Made by a program: the position numbers and the translations under genes. From contig JAEYKW010000011.1 of NCBI GenBank assembly GCA_023408075.1, positions 1 through 64,000 of the forward strand: 64,000 nucleotides of DNA, given 5' to 3'. Shown here piece after piece: positions 49,432 to 58,525 of this stretch. How positions within the stretch are numbered: position 1 is the first letter of the stretch; the number at the start of each line of letters is the position of its first letter. Source of the DNA: Bacillota bacterium (GTDB lineage Bacteria; Bacillota; Clostridia; Christensenellales; SZUA-584). Under the pieces are notes generated by a model that saw nothing but the letters and a program-made list of their open reading frames with translations, was not told the origin of the DNA and made no database searches.

Positions 49432-51657
49432 ATGACGAGTATTGAGGGCACCGTCCTCGAAATTAATTTCCGCAATGACGAAAATGGCTGGACGGTCATG
49501 TCGATCGATTTTAACGGCGACTTAACCACCGCAGTCGGCTGCCTGCCGCACATTCACGAGGGTGAGTTTGTGCGTCTTTTCGGCGCGTGGACCGAGCACC
49601 GGCTGTACGGCCGCCAGTTCTCCGTCAAGTCGGTGGAAACACGGCTGCCCAACACGGCGGAATCCATCCGCATGTTTTTATCAAGCGGCCTCATTAAGGG
49701 CGTGGGCGACGCAATTGCAGGGCGCATTGTGGATGCTTTCGGTGAAAACACGTTTGACGTGATTGAAAACAGCCCGGAGCTGCTTGCCGAAGTCCGGGGC
49801 GTCAGCCATAAGCTTGCGATGAGCATTGCCGAAAGCTTTGAGGAGCACATCGGCGTTAAGCAGGTCATCATCGATCTGCAGAACCTCGGCCTCTCTGTCC
49901 GGCAGGCGTTTCGCGTGTTCGAGCGCTACGGTGCCGCCGCGCCGATGCTGATACAGGAAAACCCGTACCGCATGATCGACGATATCTCAGGCATCGGGTT
50001 TGAGCGCGCCGACCGGATTGCGGGCACCATAGGCATCGACAAAAATTCCGAGTACCGGATTGATATGGGCATCAAATACGAGCTGTTGAACGCGATGGGC
50101 GAGGGGCACACATGCCTGCCGCGCCAGGAGCTGCGCCGCCACGCCGCGAAGATGCTCGGCGTGGATGAAAAGCTCATCGACGCGCGCATCAGTGCGCTGA
50201 CGCTGGCCGATGAGGTTGCGCAAAAGTTCATCAACAACACGCCCGCTGTGTTCCACATGGCCGCTTACATCACCGAAAGCGACGTGGCCCGGCGGCTGTT
50301 CATGCTCTCACGGTGCACGCCGCGCATTCCAATCCCGGATGTATCGCAGGCTTATACGCGCTATATCGGCAATGTGGCCCTTTCGGAGGAACAGGAACGT
50401 GCGGTGCTGATGGCGCTCTCTAACCAGGTCGCCGTCATTACGGGCGGGCCGGGCACCGGCAAAACGACGATCACCAAAGCGATCATCTCAATTTTCGAAC
50501 AGTGCGGCGTTACCACCGCGCTTTGCGCACCCACAGGCCGCGCGGCCAAACGCATTGAGCAGTCTACCGGGCGCGAAGCCAAAACCATACACCGCCTGCT
50601 CGAATACGGCGCGGGTGCGGACGAGGATTTCGACACCGGCATCCGCTTTATCCGCAACGACGACAACCCGCTTGAAGCCGAAGCCGTGATTGTGGACGAG
50701 GCCTCGATGATCGATATATTTCTGATGCGGGCGCTGCTGCGCGCGCTGCCCGAAGGCACGCGGATTGTGATTGTGGGCGATGCGGACCAGCTGCCTTCGG
50801 TGGGCCCCGGCAACGTGCTCAGAGACATCATCAAGAGCGGCGCGTTCCCGGTGACGCAGCTCACGCGCTTTTACCGCCAGAAGGAAGGCGGCAGCATCGT
50901 GGAAAACGCGCACCGCGTGAACCGCGGCGAAAGCCCCGAATTCTACCTCACGGGCGATTTTCTGTTCATCCCCGAAAGCGAGCCGAACGATGTGATTTTC
51001 AGGCTCAAAAAGTTGCTCAGTGAAGGGGAATTGCCCGAGAAGTATGATATATTGGAGCAGACGCAGATACTCTGTCCCATTAAAAAGGGTATACTCGGCG
51101 TTTACAACATCAATATGGAACTGCGCGAGCTGCTGAACCCGCGGCTCGCCTCGCGTGAAGAAGTGCAGGTGGGCGATACGCTTTTTCGCACGGGCGATAA
51201 GGTGATGCAAACCAAGAACAACTACGAAATGGAATGGTTCTATGCCGACGAAGCGCTGTTCCACCACAAGGGGCAGGGCGTTTTCAACGGCGACCTCGGG
51301 CGAATCTTACGCATCGACAACGACGTGAAGGAAGCGACAATCCGCTTTGACGGCAACCGCGATGCGATATACGCGTTCGCCGAGCTTGAACAGATTGAGC
51401 ACGCGTACGCAGTGACGGTGCACAAATCACAGGGCAGCGAGTTTCCTGTTGTGATAATGCCGCTCATGGCGGGCGGCGGGCGGTTTCTCTCGCGCAACCT
51501 CTTATATACCGCGCTCACGCGCGCGATGGAGAAGGTCATCATCATCGGGCAGAAGAGCACAGTGGAATACATGGTGCAAAACAACCGCATACGCGGGCGC
51601 TACACAACGCTTGACTATGAGATTAAAGACTTGACAGAGATACTGGGGGCCATGTAA
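49432..51657 (+). CDS. recD2: RecD2-type ATP-dependent DNA helicase (SF1B)
   Basis: 741 residues, the usual RecD2 size. The N-terminal OB-like domain and helix-hairpin-helix region (about 80-200) are followed by the SF1 motor. Motif I is GGPGTGKTT (about 338-346), motif II VDEASMIDIF, motif III VIVGDADQLPSVGPGNVL, and the C-terminal VTVHKSQGSEFPVVI and LYTALTRA are motifs V-VI. A 5'-3' helicase in repair and replication without RecB/RecC. ATG 49432. It abuts comFC with no gap. Confidence 0.95.
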   Translation: MTSIEGTVLEINFRNDENGWTVMSIDFNGDLTTAVGCLPHIHEGEFVRLFGAWTEHRLYGRQFSVKSVETRLPNTAESIRMFLSSGLIKGVGDAIAGRIVDAFGENTFDVIENSPELLAEVRGVSHKLAMSIAESFEEHIGVKQVIIDLQNLGLSVRQAFRVFERYGAAAPMLIQENPYRMIDDISGIGFERADRIAGTIGIDKNSEYRIDMGIKYELLNAMGEGHTCLPRQELRRHAAKMLGVDEKLIDARISALTLADEVAQKFINNTPAVFHMAAYITESDVARRLFMLSRCTPRIPIPDVSQAYTRYIGNVALSEEQERAVLMALSNQVAVITGGPGTGKTTITKAIISIFEQCGVTTALCAPTGRAAKRIEQSTGREAKTIHRLLEYGAGADEDFDTGIRFIRNDDNPLEAEAVIVDEASMIDIFLMRALLRALPEGTRIVIVGDADQLPSVGPGNVLRDIIKSGAFPVTQLTRFYRQKEGGSIVENAHRVNRGESPEFYLTGDFLFIPESEPNDVIFRLKKLLSEGELPEKYDILEQTQILCPIKKGILGVYNINMELRELLNPRLASREEVQVGDTLFRTGDKVMQTKNNYEMEWFYADEALFHHKGQGVFNGDLGRILRIDNDVKEATIRFDGNRDAIYAFAELEQIEHAYAVTVHKSQGSEFPVVIMPLMAGGGRFLSRNLLYTALTRAMEKVIIIGQKSTVEYMVQNNRIRGRYTTLDYEIKDLTEILGAM

Positions 51658-52299
51658 GTGCGGCTGTTCTCCGTCATATGGGAAACACTGTTCCCGTACA
51701 TACCCAAATGCGTGGTTTGCGGCACTGAGAAAAACGTAACGGACTATCTCTGCCCGCCCTGCGCGGGCACAATGCGTGCGCTCTCGGCGGGCAAAACGCA
51801 GGCCGTGGGACTGGATGCGGTTTCGGCATATGTCTACGACGGCCCGGCGGCACGCACAGTGCAGCGCTACAAATATGGCGGCAGCCGATATCTCTCCGCG
51901 TTCATGGCGCAGGCCATGCTGCGCGCGGCCATTGAAGCCGAAGTCAAATTTAATTGTCTTTGCCACGTGCCGCTGCACAGGAAAAAGCGGCGCAAGCGCG
52001 GGTTCGACCAGGCGGCGCTGCTCGCAGAGCGTTTGGCCGCGCTCACGGGCAAACCGCACATGGACGCCATCCGGCGCATCCGCAACACGCCGTCCCAAAC
52101 GAAACTGAGCGCGGTTCAGCGCAAAGACAACATGCGCGGCGCGTTCGAAGCGGTGCAGCCCGTCACCGGGCGCGTGCTGCTCGTGGACGACGTATTCACC
52201 ACGGGCGCGACGGCTGCCGAATGCGCGGGCGTGCTCAAAGCCGCAGGCGCGGCAAGCGTCACGGTGCTCACATTTGCGCGGGCAAAGGATATCGGATAA
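51658..52299 (+). CDS. comFC: ComF family phosphoribosyltransferase-like protein
   Basis: 213 residues. A zinc finger at the N-terminus (CVVCGTEKNVTDYLCPPC, about 19-36) is followed by a PRTase-like domain with VPLHRKKRRKRGFDQAALLAERLA and the PRPP loop VLLVDDVFTTGATAAEC. ComFC aids DNA uptake in competent Bacillus; its biochemical role is unclear. GTG 51658 begins at the base after the recD2 TAA, so the two are coupled. Pairing with recD2 suggests single-strand DNA handling. Confidence 0.9.
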   Translation: MRLFSVIWETLFPYIPKCVVCGTEKNVTDYLCPPCAGTMRALSAGKTQAVGLDAVSAYVYDGPAARTVQRYKYGGSRYLSAFMAQAMLRAAIEAEVKFNCLCHVPLHRKKRRKRGFDQAALLAERLAALTGKPHMDAIRRIRNTPSQTKLSAVQRKDNMRGAFEAVQPVTGRVLLVDDVFTTGATAAECAGVLKAAGAASVTVLTFARAKDIG

Positions 52300-52363
52300 A
52301 TTTACGGCGGCAAGCCGAAAGTATTGATAAAGTATTGATATTGAACAAAAGGAAGGAATCCTC

Positions 52364-53533
52364 ATGGAATTCGCAAAAAGACTCGACAATGTGACAGGCA
52401 GCGCCATCCGCGCGATATTCGCGCTGATCGGCCAGCCCGGCATGATCTCATTCGCGGGCGGCAATCCGGCTCCCGAATGCTTCCCGTCTGCCGATATCGC
52501 GGAAATCTCCGCGTCGCTGATCAACAAAAACGGCAGCCATATCCTGCAGTACGGCGGCACACCGGGGATCAGCCGCCTGAAGGACACCGTGATACAGATG
52601 ATGGCTGCGCGCGGCATCAACGCCACACCCGATGAGGTCATTATCACCTCGGGTGCTACGCAGGGCATCGGCCTTGCGGCCAAAACGCTCGTGAACCCGG
52701 GCGATGTGGTGCTCGCCGAATCGCCGACGTTTATCGGCGCGCTGCAGACTTTCCTTACATACGAAGCCAACGTGAAAAGCGTGGAAATGGACGACGAGGG
52801 TATGGATATGGCCGACCTTGAGAGCAAGCTCAAGGTGTATAAGCCCAAATTCGTCTACACAATACCCACGTTTCAGAACCCGACGGGGCGGACGATGTCG
52901 CTGGAGCGCCGCAAGCAGATGATGGCGCTCTGCAAAGCGCACGGCGTGCTGATACTCGAAGACGACCCGTATTGCGATCTTCGGTATTCGGGCTCTCCCG
53001 TGCCGCCGATCAAGAGCTTTGACGACGACGGCACCGTGATTTACCTGATGAGCTTTTCCAAGATCATTTCGCCGGGCCTGCGCGTGGGGGCTACCGTGGC
53101 CGACGCGCGCGTCATTGCGAAGTACAACATTGCCAAGCAGGGCGAAGACCTGCACACGGCGAACCTTTCCCAGGAAATTGTGGATGCGTACATGCGCTCC
53201 GGAAAAATAGAGAAGCATATCGAAACGGTCTGCGCGAACTACCGCGGCAAACGCGACACGATGCTCTCAAAGCTCGATGCGTTCCCCAAAGGCGTCACTT
53301 ATACCAAGCCGGACGGCGGGCTGTTCATTTGGGTGGTGCTGCCCGAAGGCATGAACGCGGTGAGCATGTTCCAGCAGAGTGTCGACGCGGGCGTGGCTTA
53401 CGTGCCGGGCGTGCATTTCTTCCCCGAAGGCGGGCATGAAAACACGATGCGACTCAATTTCTCGATGGCGTCGTTCGAACAGATTGACAAGGGAATGGAT
53501 ATACTCAAAGGCGTGATTGAGAAGAACATGTAA
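52364..53533 (+). CDS. PLP-dependent class I/II aminotransferase (LysN/2-aminoadipate type)
   Basis: 389 residues. MISFAGGNPAPECFPSADI near the start and YGGTPGISRLKDTVIQMM are marks of the AAT-I subgroup that includes 2-aminoadipate aminotransferase LysN. YTIPTFQNPTGRTMSLERRK and EDDPYCDLRYSG follow. The PLP lysine is in MSFSKIISPGLRVGA. The amino acid substrate cannot be decided. AAGGAAGG precedes ATG 52364. Confidence 0.9.
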   Translation: MEFAKRLDNVTGSAIRAIFALIGQPGMISFAGGNPAPECFPSADIAEISASLINKNGSHILQYGGTPGISRLKDTVIQMMAARGINATPDEVIITSGATQGIGLAAKTLVNPGDVVLAESPTFIGALQTFLTYEANVKSVEMDDEGMDMADLESKLKVYKPKFVYTIPTFQNPTGRTMSLERRKQMMALCKAHGVLILEDDPYCDLRYSGSPVPPIKSFDDDGTVIYLMSFSKIISPGLRVGATVADARVIAKYNIAKQGEDLHTANLSQEIVDAYMRSGKIEKHIETVCANYRGKRDTMLSKLDAFPKGVTYTKPDGGLFIWVVLPEGMNAVSMFQQSVDAGVAYVPGVHFFPEGGHENTMRLNFSMASFEQIDKGMDILKGVIEKNM

Positions 53534-53633
53534 CACGGCATAGGCAAAGCGGGCTGCATAACAGCTCGCTTTTTTCATGGTAAGCTCTCTATGGACGGTA
53601 ATGGCACCTGCTTAAATATTTGCTCAAACCTTT

Positions 53634-53678
53634 AGCTCCCTCTTGGAGGGAGCTGTCGCCGTAAGGCGACTGAGGGAG
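53634..53678 (+). repeat. GAGGGAG-type dispersed repeat, copy S1
   Basis: AGCTCCCTCTTGGAGGGAGC hairpin followed by GTCGCCGTAAGGCGAC hairpin and TGAGGGAG. Related to S2 (53829) and S3 (37774). Confidence 0.75.
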
Positions 53679-53828
53679 TCGTTTGCATCAATAGTTTGCT
53701 ATCAAGTGACTCCTTCCGTCAATGACGGACTGGCGTCCGCTCATTGCCACCTCCCTCATCGGCTTTATCTGCATGGCAAGGTCTCTATCGACTGTAATGA
53801 CATCGACTTAACTTTTTGCTCATACTGT

Positions 53829-53893
53829 TGGCTCCTTCTGTGAATACTCCGAAGGGTGAGCCGGGCACTGTCGCCGCAAGGCGACTGAGGGAG
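53829..53893 (+). repeat. GAGGGAG-type dispersed repeat, copy S2
   Basis: GGCTCCTTC, a diverged loop, GAAGGGTGAGCC, then GTCGCCGCAAGGCGAC and TGAGGGAG. Confidence 0.7.
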
Positions 53894-53979
53894 AAAAACT
53901 GTAAATCTTCACTCCCGCCGATACACCTGCGGAGTACAGGCGACCGTTCCGTACATTGCAGCGCCCGGGCAAAATTCCT

Positions 53980-54948
53980 TCATCCGCCAATTCGCACGGC
54001 GGCGCTGCCGCGCTTGTGCCGTGTTTCCACGTACCGATGCGCGTCCGCCATCTGCTCAAAGTCAAAGCTCTGGCCGATCACAGCTTTGAGCTGCCCCTGT
54101 TCGATCAGCTCTCGGAGGAAGTCCAAGTCTTTCTTCTTCTCGACCGGTTTTCTCAGGCCGGTCGCCGCAAACACGGCGCGTTGTCCCTTCGATTTAGCTG
54201 TCAGCATCATCGCCAGCATTGCGCCGGGTGTCGGTACGGTGGTTAAATAGATGCCGTTTGACGTCAACGCCGCTTTGCACTTGCCAAAAGAGCTTTTGCC
54301 CACCGCGTCGAATATCACGTCGTAAGAATTTTCGCTTTGTGTAAAATCCTCTTTGGTATAGTCGATCACACTGTCTGCACCGAGGCTTTTCACAAACTCG
54401 ACATTGTCGCGCCCGCAGACGGCGGTGACCGTGGCGCCATAGTGTTTGGCGAGCTGCACCGCATACACGCCGACGCCGCCCGCCGCGCCGTTGATGAGGA
54501 CGCGCTGGCCCTTTTCGACCTTCGCGTGGTCCCGCAGGAAAGGCAGTGCCGTGAGGGCGCCTTCGCTGACGGCGGCGGCCTCCTCGAACGTCATCGTTTG
54601 AGGCATGGGCGCCACCGCCTCCGCCGAGCTCAACGCGATCAACTCCGCGTTGGTGCCGAAGTTTGTGCCGCTGCTGCCAAAAACCTTATCTCCCGGCCGT
54701 AACGCGCTGCCGCCTGATTTCTCCACAATCCCCGCAAACACATCGCCGGGAATCACTTTCGGTTTTAAGAGGCCCGTGAAGAAACGCGATATAAACGGCT
54801 TTCCGCTCCGGAATGCGCAGTCGGGGTCCGCCGCGACCGTCGCTTTGATGCGGATCAGCATCTCGCCTTCTTTGGGAACCGGGTCTTTCACCTCTTGAAT
54901 ACGGAGCACGTCAGGGCTTCCGTACTTGGTTACTATAACCGCTTTCAT
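53980..54948 (-). CDS. Zinc-independent medium-chain dehydrogenase/reductase (quinone oxidoreductase-like)
   Basis: 322 residues. Opens MKAVIVTKYGSPDVLRIQEV. The NAD(P)-binding motif is GQRVLINGAAGGVGVYAVQLAKHYGA (about 140-165). GADSVIDYTKEDF and YDVIFDAVGKSSF are typical of the QOR/zeta-crystallin group. No structural zinc cysteines are seen. Last gene of a minus-strand run after a broken paralogue and an XRE regulator. The ATG overlaps the end of that broken copy. Confidence 0.9.
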   Translation of the reverse strand: MKAVIVTKYGSPDVLRIQEVKDPVPKEGEMLIRIKATVAADPDCAFRSGKPFISRFFTGLLKPKVIPGDVFAGIVEKSGGSALRPGDKVFGSSGTNFGTNAELIALSSAEAVAPMPQTMTFEEAAAVSEGALTALPFLRDHAKVEKGQRVLINGAAGGVGVYAVQLAKHYGATVTAVCGRDNVEFVKSLGADSVIDYTKEDFTQSENSYDVIFDAVGKSSFGKCKAALTSNGIYLTTVPTPGAMLAMMLTAKSKGQRAVFAATGLRKPVEKKKDLDFLRELIEQGQLKAVIGQSFDFEQMADAHRYVETRHKRGSAAVRIGG

Positions 54949-54949
54949 G

Positions 54950-55325
54950 TTAACCCTCCTGCGTGATAATCATCACTTTGCCGCGCGCATGCCCGCGGCT
55001 CAATTCCTCCAGCGCCCGGGGCGTTTCGCTCAAGCGGCACCGCCACGAACTGCGCAAAACCGTCGAGGCCGCAGCCGGAGATATCGGCCGCCACATTATC
55101 GCCCGGGCAATAATCCGTCACGTGAGCTCCCACGGCCTCCACAACGCCCGCTATATCGGCACCGAAAACCCTGTTTTTCGGTATGAGGCCCATGCGCATC
55201 GAGCGGTAATCGAGCGCGTTCAGTGACGCGGCATGAATTTTCACAAGCACTTGGTTCTCTTGAGGTTCAGGTGTGGGCACGTCGCAGTATACAAGCTGCT
55301 TTTTTTCATACACAACGGCTTTCAT
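54950..55325 (-). pseudogene. Internally deleted medium-chain reductase gene
   Basis: The first about 100 codons read as a normal QOR-like N-terminus (MKAVVYEKKQLVYCDVPTPE, FGADIAGVVEAVG, YCPGDNVAADISG). The frame then shifts. In the next frame the sequence ends ALEELSRGHARGKVMIITQE, G and TAA (54952-54950), a typical C-terminus of the same family. So the middle, about 200 codons with the NAD(P) site, is gone and the junction is out of frame. The unshifted frame runs on to 54945. The start overlaps the XRE gene by four bases. Confidence 0.8.
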
Positions 55326-55552
55326 GTCGTGTCTCCCTCCATCTCATAATCGAACACCTCGCCGACGGGCACATGAAACGCGTCCGCAATGCGGAACGCC
55401 AGCTCGAGCGAGGGAGAGTATTTGCCCGCCTCAATCGCAATGATGGTCTGCCGCGAGACGCCCGTTTTTTCAGCCAAGGCCTGCTGCGTCATCTCATCCG
55501 CAAAAAAGCGCAGCTTGCGGATGTTGTTTGTAATCACAATCTTATTAGCCAT
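55322..55552 (-). CDS. XRE family transcriptional regulator
   Basis: 76 residues, single Cro/CI-type helix-turn-helix: NIRKLRFFADEMTQQALAEKTGVSRQTIIAIEAGKYSPSLELAFRIADAF. Of the YozG/short-regulator type usually paired with a membrane protein, here the gene 3 bases upstream. It probably binds the two TTTACAT-ATGTAAA sites at 56081-56116. Confidence 0.92.
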   Translation of the reverse strand: MANKIVITNNIRKLRFFADEMTQQALAEKTGVSRQTIIAIEAGKYSPSLELAFRIADAFHVPVGEVFDYEMEGDTT

Positions 55553-55555
55553 TGG

Positions 55556-56029
55556 TCACACACCTTTGCGGTAGTAATACAAGCCCGAAAGCCCCTCGAT
55601 GATCGACCCGGCGCTGCACGATATGAAGAAGATATTGATCATCAATGCCGCCGATACACCGAGCACAACCGACACGAGCCCCGCCACAAAACCGATCCCC
55701 GCAATCACATACCCCACGCGCGAGGATTTGAGATCAATCAGCTTCACCATTTCATCCTCCACCATGCACGCCTTCATCTCGTTCTCAATTTTCTCATCAT
55801 CGCAGTCACCTTCCTTAATCGCAAGGGATGCCGCATAGACCATGTGAAATATGATCTGAATCACGATCATCACGCCCACGCCGATGCCGATGAATATGAG
55901 CATTGTTGCGGCACATTGCTGCAAATCTCCGAGAGATTGCTGGATGCCGAACACATAGATGCAGTATGCCGCGAGCACCAGCACGCCTGAGACGATGCTG
56001 GCAATCAGTTTCTTTTCCTGATAAGACAT
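55556..56029 (-). CDS. Four-helix membrane protein partnered with the XRE regulator
   Basis: 157 residues, four predicted membrane segments (about 8-28, 40-62, 103-122, 126-146) with an acidic loop between pairs, AIKEGDCDDEKIENEMKACM. Resembles DUF2178-type partners of short XRE regulators; exact family uncertain. AAAGGAG precedes the ATG. First gene of the operon with XRE and reductases. It may sense the membrane or hold the regulator. Confidence 0.75.
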   Translation of the reverse strand: MSYQEKKLIASIVSGVLVLAAYCIYVFGIQQSLGDLQQCAATMLIFIGIGVGVMIVIQIIFHMVYAASLAIKEGDCDDEKIENEMKACMVEDEMVKLIDLKSSRVGYVIAGIGFVAGLVSVVLGVSAALMINIFFISCSAGSIIEGLSGLYYYRKGV

Positions 56030-56066
56030 AGCTTTTTACTCCTTTTAATGGTATTCTTATGATTTT

Positions 56067-56116
56067 AAAGTAGCATTACCTTTACATAATGTCAAATATT
56101 TTTTACATTATGTAAA
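56067..56116 (-). promoter_or_regulatory. Promoter with twin palindromic operators for the XRE operon
   Basis: On the minus strand TTGACA (56095-56090), 17 bases, TACTTT (56072-56067). Site 1, TTTACATAATGTCAA (56081-56095), covers the -35. Site 2, TTTACATTATGTAAA (56102-56116), is a perfect palindrome just upstream. Centres are 21 bp apart, two helical turns. Confidence 0.75.
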
Positions 56117-56179
56117 AAATACTTTATTTATCGGAATAAAAAAACAGGCCCCTTTCGAAGCCTGTTCCTTTGCTTCTCT

Positions 56180-56728
56180 TTACAGCTTGCTGCCGCACTT
56201 GATGCAGAATGCCGAGCCGGAGGCGTTTTCCGCTCCGCAGCTTGCGCAGGTCGGCTGAGCAGGTACATTCATCGGTGCCGGTGCATAGCCCTGGTTCTGA
56301 AAGGGCTGTCCGCCCGCCATTCGCAGCATCGTGTCATTCAGCTGCGCCGTGTTTTCCCTGATGGAAAGCAGCACCATAATGAGCTCATAAACCAGACGCA
56401 CACCGATAGCCGATACGAGCATAATCAGACCCGTCAGCGGGCTGATAAACAGGCAGATCAGGCCGCCCAGCAGACAGACCACGGTGGCCGCAATATATAA
56501 AACTTTAATGATGGAGGAGAGCCAATACCGGTTGAAATTCAGAAAATCGTAAAGCCACTTCGCACCGCCCGTATAGCGGCCTCTGTTTTTTGCCGGTAAA
56601 AACACAAACAGCAGAACGATGCCCAAAACAAGACCTATGACGCCCAAAACGATGATAATGGTATTCATTGTCTGAAACGGACTGTAACCAAAGTCGTAGC
56701 CATAATCAAAAATATCAGGAATATCCAT
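56180..56728 (-). CDS. Membrane protein with C-terminal zinc ribbon
   Basis: About 182 residues. A short aromatic N-terminus (MDIPDIFDYGYDFGYSPF) precedes three hydrophobic segments (about 20-42, 70-100, 103-125). A Pro/Gln/Asn-rich linker leads to the zinc ribbon CASCGAENASGSAFCIKCGSKL. The architecture is common in Clostridia and unassigned. ATG 56728 has GAGGTGG at good spacing; the frame extends 65 codons further into the divergent gene without support. Confidence 0.75.
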   Translation of the reverse strand: MDIPDIFDYGYDFGYSPFQTMNTIIIVLGVIGLVLGIVLLFVFLPAKNRGRYTGGAKWLYDFLNFNRYWLSSIIKVLYIAATVVCLLGGLICLFISPLTGLIMLVSAIGVRLVYELIMVLLSIRENTAQLNDTMLRMAGGQPFQNQGYAPAPMNVPAQPTCASCGAENASGSAFCIKCGSKL

Positions 56729-56830
56729 ATATGCCACCTCAAATAAAAATAATCGTGTCATCTTTACCACCATTTCGGCATGTCCAAACGGCTGCAACAG
56801 TACTTCGCGCTTTTTAAGTCCGTCCGTTTT

Positions 56831-56848
56831 TGATATGATACACTTGTG
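56831..56848 (+). promoter_or_regulatory. Extended -10 promoter placed to give a leaderless mRNA
   Basis: TGATATGAT (56831-56839) is an extended -10. Only six bases separate it from the GTG start at 56846, so transcription should begin at or next to the start codon. No ribosome binding site is present. Confidence 0.55.
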
Positions 56849-58525
56849 AATAAAACGATCATTCTGGCCGCCGTGAACGCGCGGTTTTCTCACAGCAGTC
56901 TCGCGCTGCTGTGCCTGAAGCACGCAGCCTACGATAAACAGGCGGTTAATACAAAAGAATATAACATCAACGACAGCGCCATGGACATCGCCGCAGACAT
57001 CATCGCCGGACGGCCCGATGCCGCCGGATTTTCATGTTACATTTGGAACATTGAACACGTGGTTAAAATCGCGTCGGTTGTCAAAGCGGTGCTGCCCGAT
57101 TGCCTCATCATTCTCGGCGGCCCCGAGGTGTCGTTCGGCTGTGAAGCGCTGATGCGCGAATGGCCGTTTGCGGACATCCTCGTGCGTGGCGCAGGCGAAG
57201 CGCCGTTCGCCCATCTCACCCAATGCCTTGCGGAGGGGCAAAGCATCGCGTCCACCCCGTCCGCATGCATCCGCACACCCGGCGGCATCATCACAACGCC
57301 GGACGCCCCGCCTGTAAAGATAGCTGATCAGCCGTTTTTATACGGCGATATCGCCGCCTTCGACAACAAGATGATCTATTACGAAACGAGCCGCGGCTGC
57401 CCTTTCCGCTGTGCATACTGCATGTCGGCGGGAGAGGCTCTCGATTTTCTGCCCGTCACACGCGTCAAGAATGAGCTTGAGCTTTTTCTGCGTGCCGATG
57501 TGCAGCAGGTCAAGCTCGTGGACCGAACGTTCAACCATCCCGACAGCCGCGCGCGCGAGATTTGGGCCGCGCTGATTGCGCTCAAGCAAAAATACCCGCT
57601 GAGCCGGACGAACTTTCACTTTGAGGTGTCAGCCAGCCTGTTGAGCGAAAATACAATCCGTTTGCTCGCTTCTGCGCCCAAAGGCCTGATCCAGCTCGAA
57701 ATCGGCATACAGTCCACCCACGGTCAAACGCTGTCTGCCGTGAACCGCGCACATGATACAAAAACACTGCTCGATAACACGGCGGCGCTCTGCCGTTCCA
57801 AGAATCTTCGCGTTTATGTCGATCTGATTGCGGGGCTGCCGTTGGAAACACTGGAGACTTTCGCGCATTCGTTTGACGACGCTTACAGTCTCGGCGCCGA
57901 CAGACTGCAGCTCGGGTTCTTAAAGCTGCTGCGCGGATCGCGCATGCGCGAGAGGGCCTCGACATACGGCATCGTCTATGCGGATCACGCGCCGTACGAG
58001 GTGCTCAAAACGGGTACAATGTCTTACAGTGAATTGCGGCAGCTTCACCGCATTGAGCAGATTCTCGACCTGCTTGTCAACGAGCGGCAGGCCATCAAAA
58101 CGCTCGCATTGCTGATCCGCGCGTTCGGTTCACCGTTTGCCTTTTTCGACGGTTTTACGCGTCATTTGCAGAAGGCGCGGTACTTTGACCGGCCTCAGAA
58201 AAAGCAGGCGCTATTCGAGCAGCTTTTCGTTTTTGCGGAGCCCCATATTGAAAAGGCGCTGTTGCGCGAAGCGCTGAGCTATGACTGGCTGAGCCTTGGC
58301 AAGCCGAGCGTTTGGCCCGAAGGGATATCTGTTAAAACAAGCAGTCTGCGTGATCTGCCGCACGGCACCTTTGCTAAAGGCGTGTCTGCCCGTGAATCGG
58401 AGCGGCGGTTTGTGCTTGCCGACTTTACCTGCCTCTTTGATAAGCCGGTACTGCTGCTGTTCGATTACGCAAAGCCGCGCGAAGATGATGAATTTATTCA
58501 GCAGATGCCACCCGGTGATGTTTGA
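56846..58525 (+). CDS. B12-binding radical SAM protein with C-terminal DUF4080
   Basis: 559 residues. The N-terminal cobalamin-binding fold (1-140) opens IILAAVNARFSHSSLALLCLKHAA and includes ILGGPEVSFGC. The radical SAM domain has YYETSRGCPFRCAYCMS (CxxxCxxC at about 185-192). The DUF4080-type C-terminal domain follows. The group is common in Bacillota and its substrate is unknown. The GTG start matches the usual family N-terminus, so the lack of a leader is not due to a wrong start. Confidence 0.88.
   Translation: MNKTIILAAVNARFSHSSLALLCLKHAAYDKQAVNTKEYNINDSAMDIAADIIAGRPDAAGFSCYIWNIEHVVKIASVVKAVLPDCLIILGGPEVSFGCEALMREWPFADILVRGAGEAPFAHLTQCLAEGQSIASTPSACIRTPGGIITTPDAPPVKIADQPFLYGDIAAFDNKMIYYETSRGCPFRCAYCMSAGEALDFLPVTRVKNELELFLRADVQQVKLVDRTFNHPDSRAREIWAALIALKQKYPLSRTNFHFEVSASLLSENTIRLLASAPKGLIQLEIGIQSTHGQTLSAVNRAHDTKTLLDNTAALCRSKNLRVYVDLIAGLPLETLETFAHSFDDAYSLGADRLQLGFLKLLRGSRMRERASTYGIVYADHAPYEVLKTGTMSYSELRQLHRIEQILDLLVNERQAIKTLALLIRAFGSPFAFFDGFTRHLQKARYFDRPQKKQALFEQLFVFAEPHIEKALLREALSYDWLSLGKPSVWPEGISVKTSSLRDLPHGTFAKGVSARESERRFVLADFTCLFDKPVLLLFDYAKPREDDEFIQQMPPGDV

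Larger units (their letters stand above)
53534..53979. other. Intergenic region filled by two related S-type repeat units
   Basis: Two units of the same layout, about 195 bases apart. Each has CTCTCTATSGACNGTAATG, then TTTGCTCA, then a GCTCC...GGGAG hairpin, then GTCGCCG(T/C)AAGGCGACTGAGGGAG. No gene. Confidence 0.6.
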
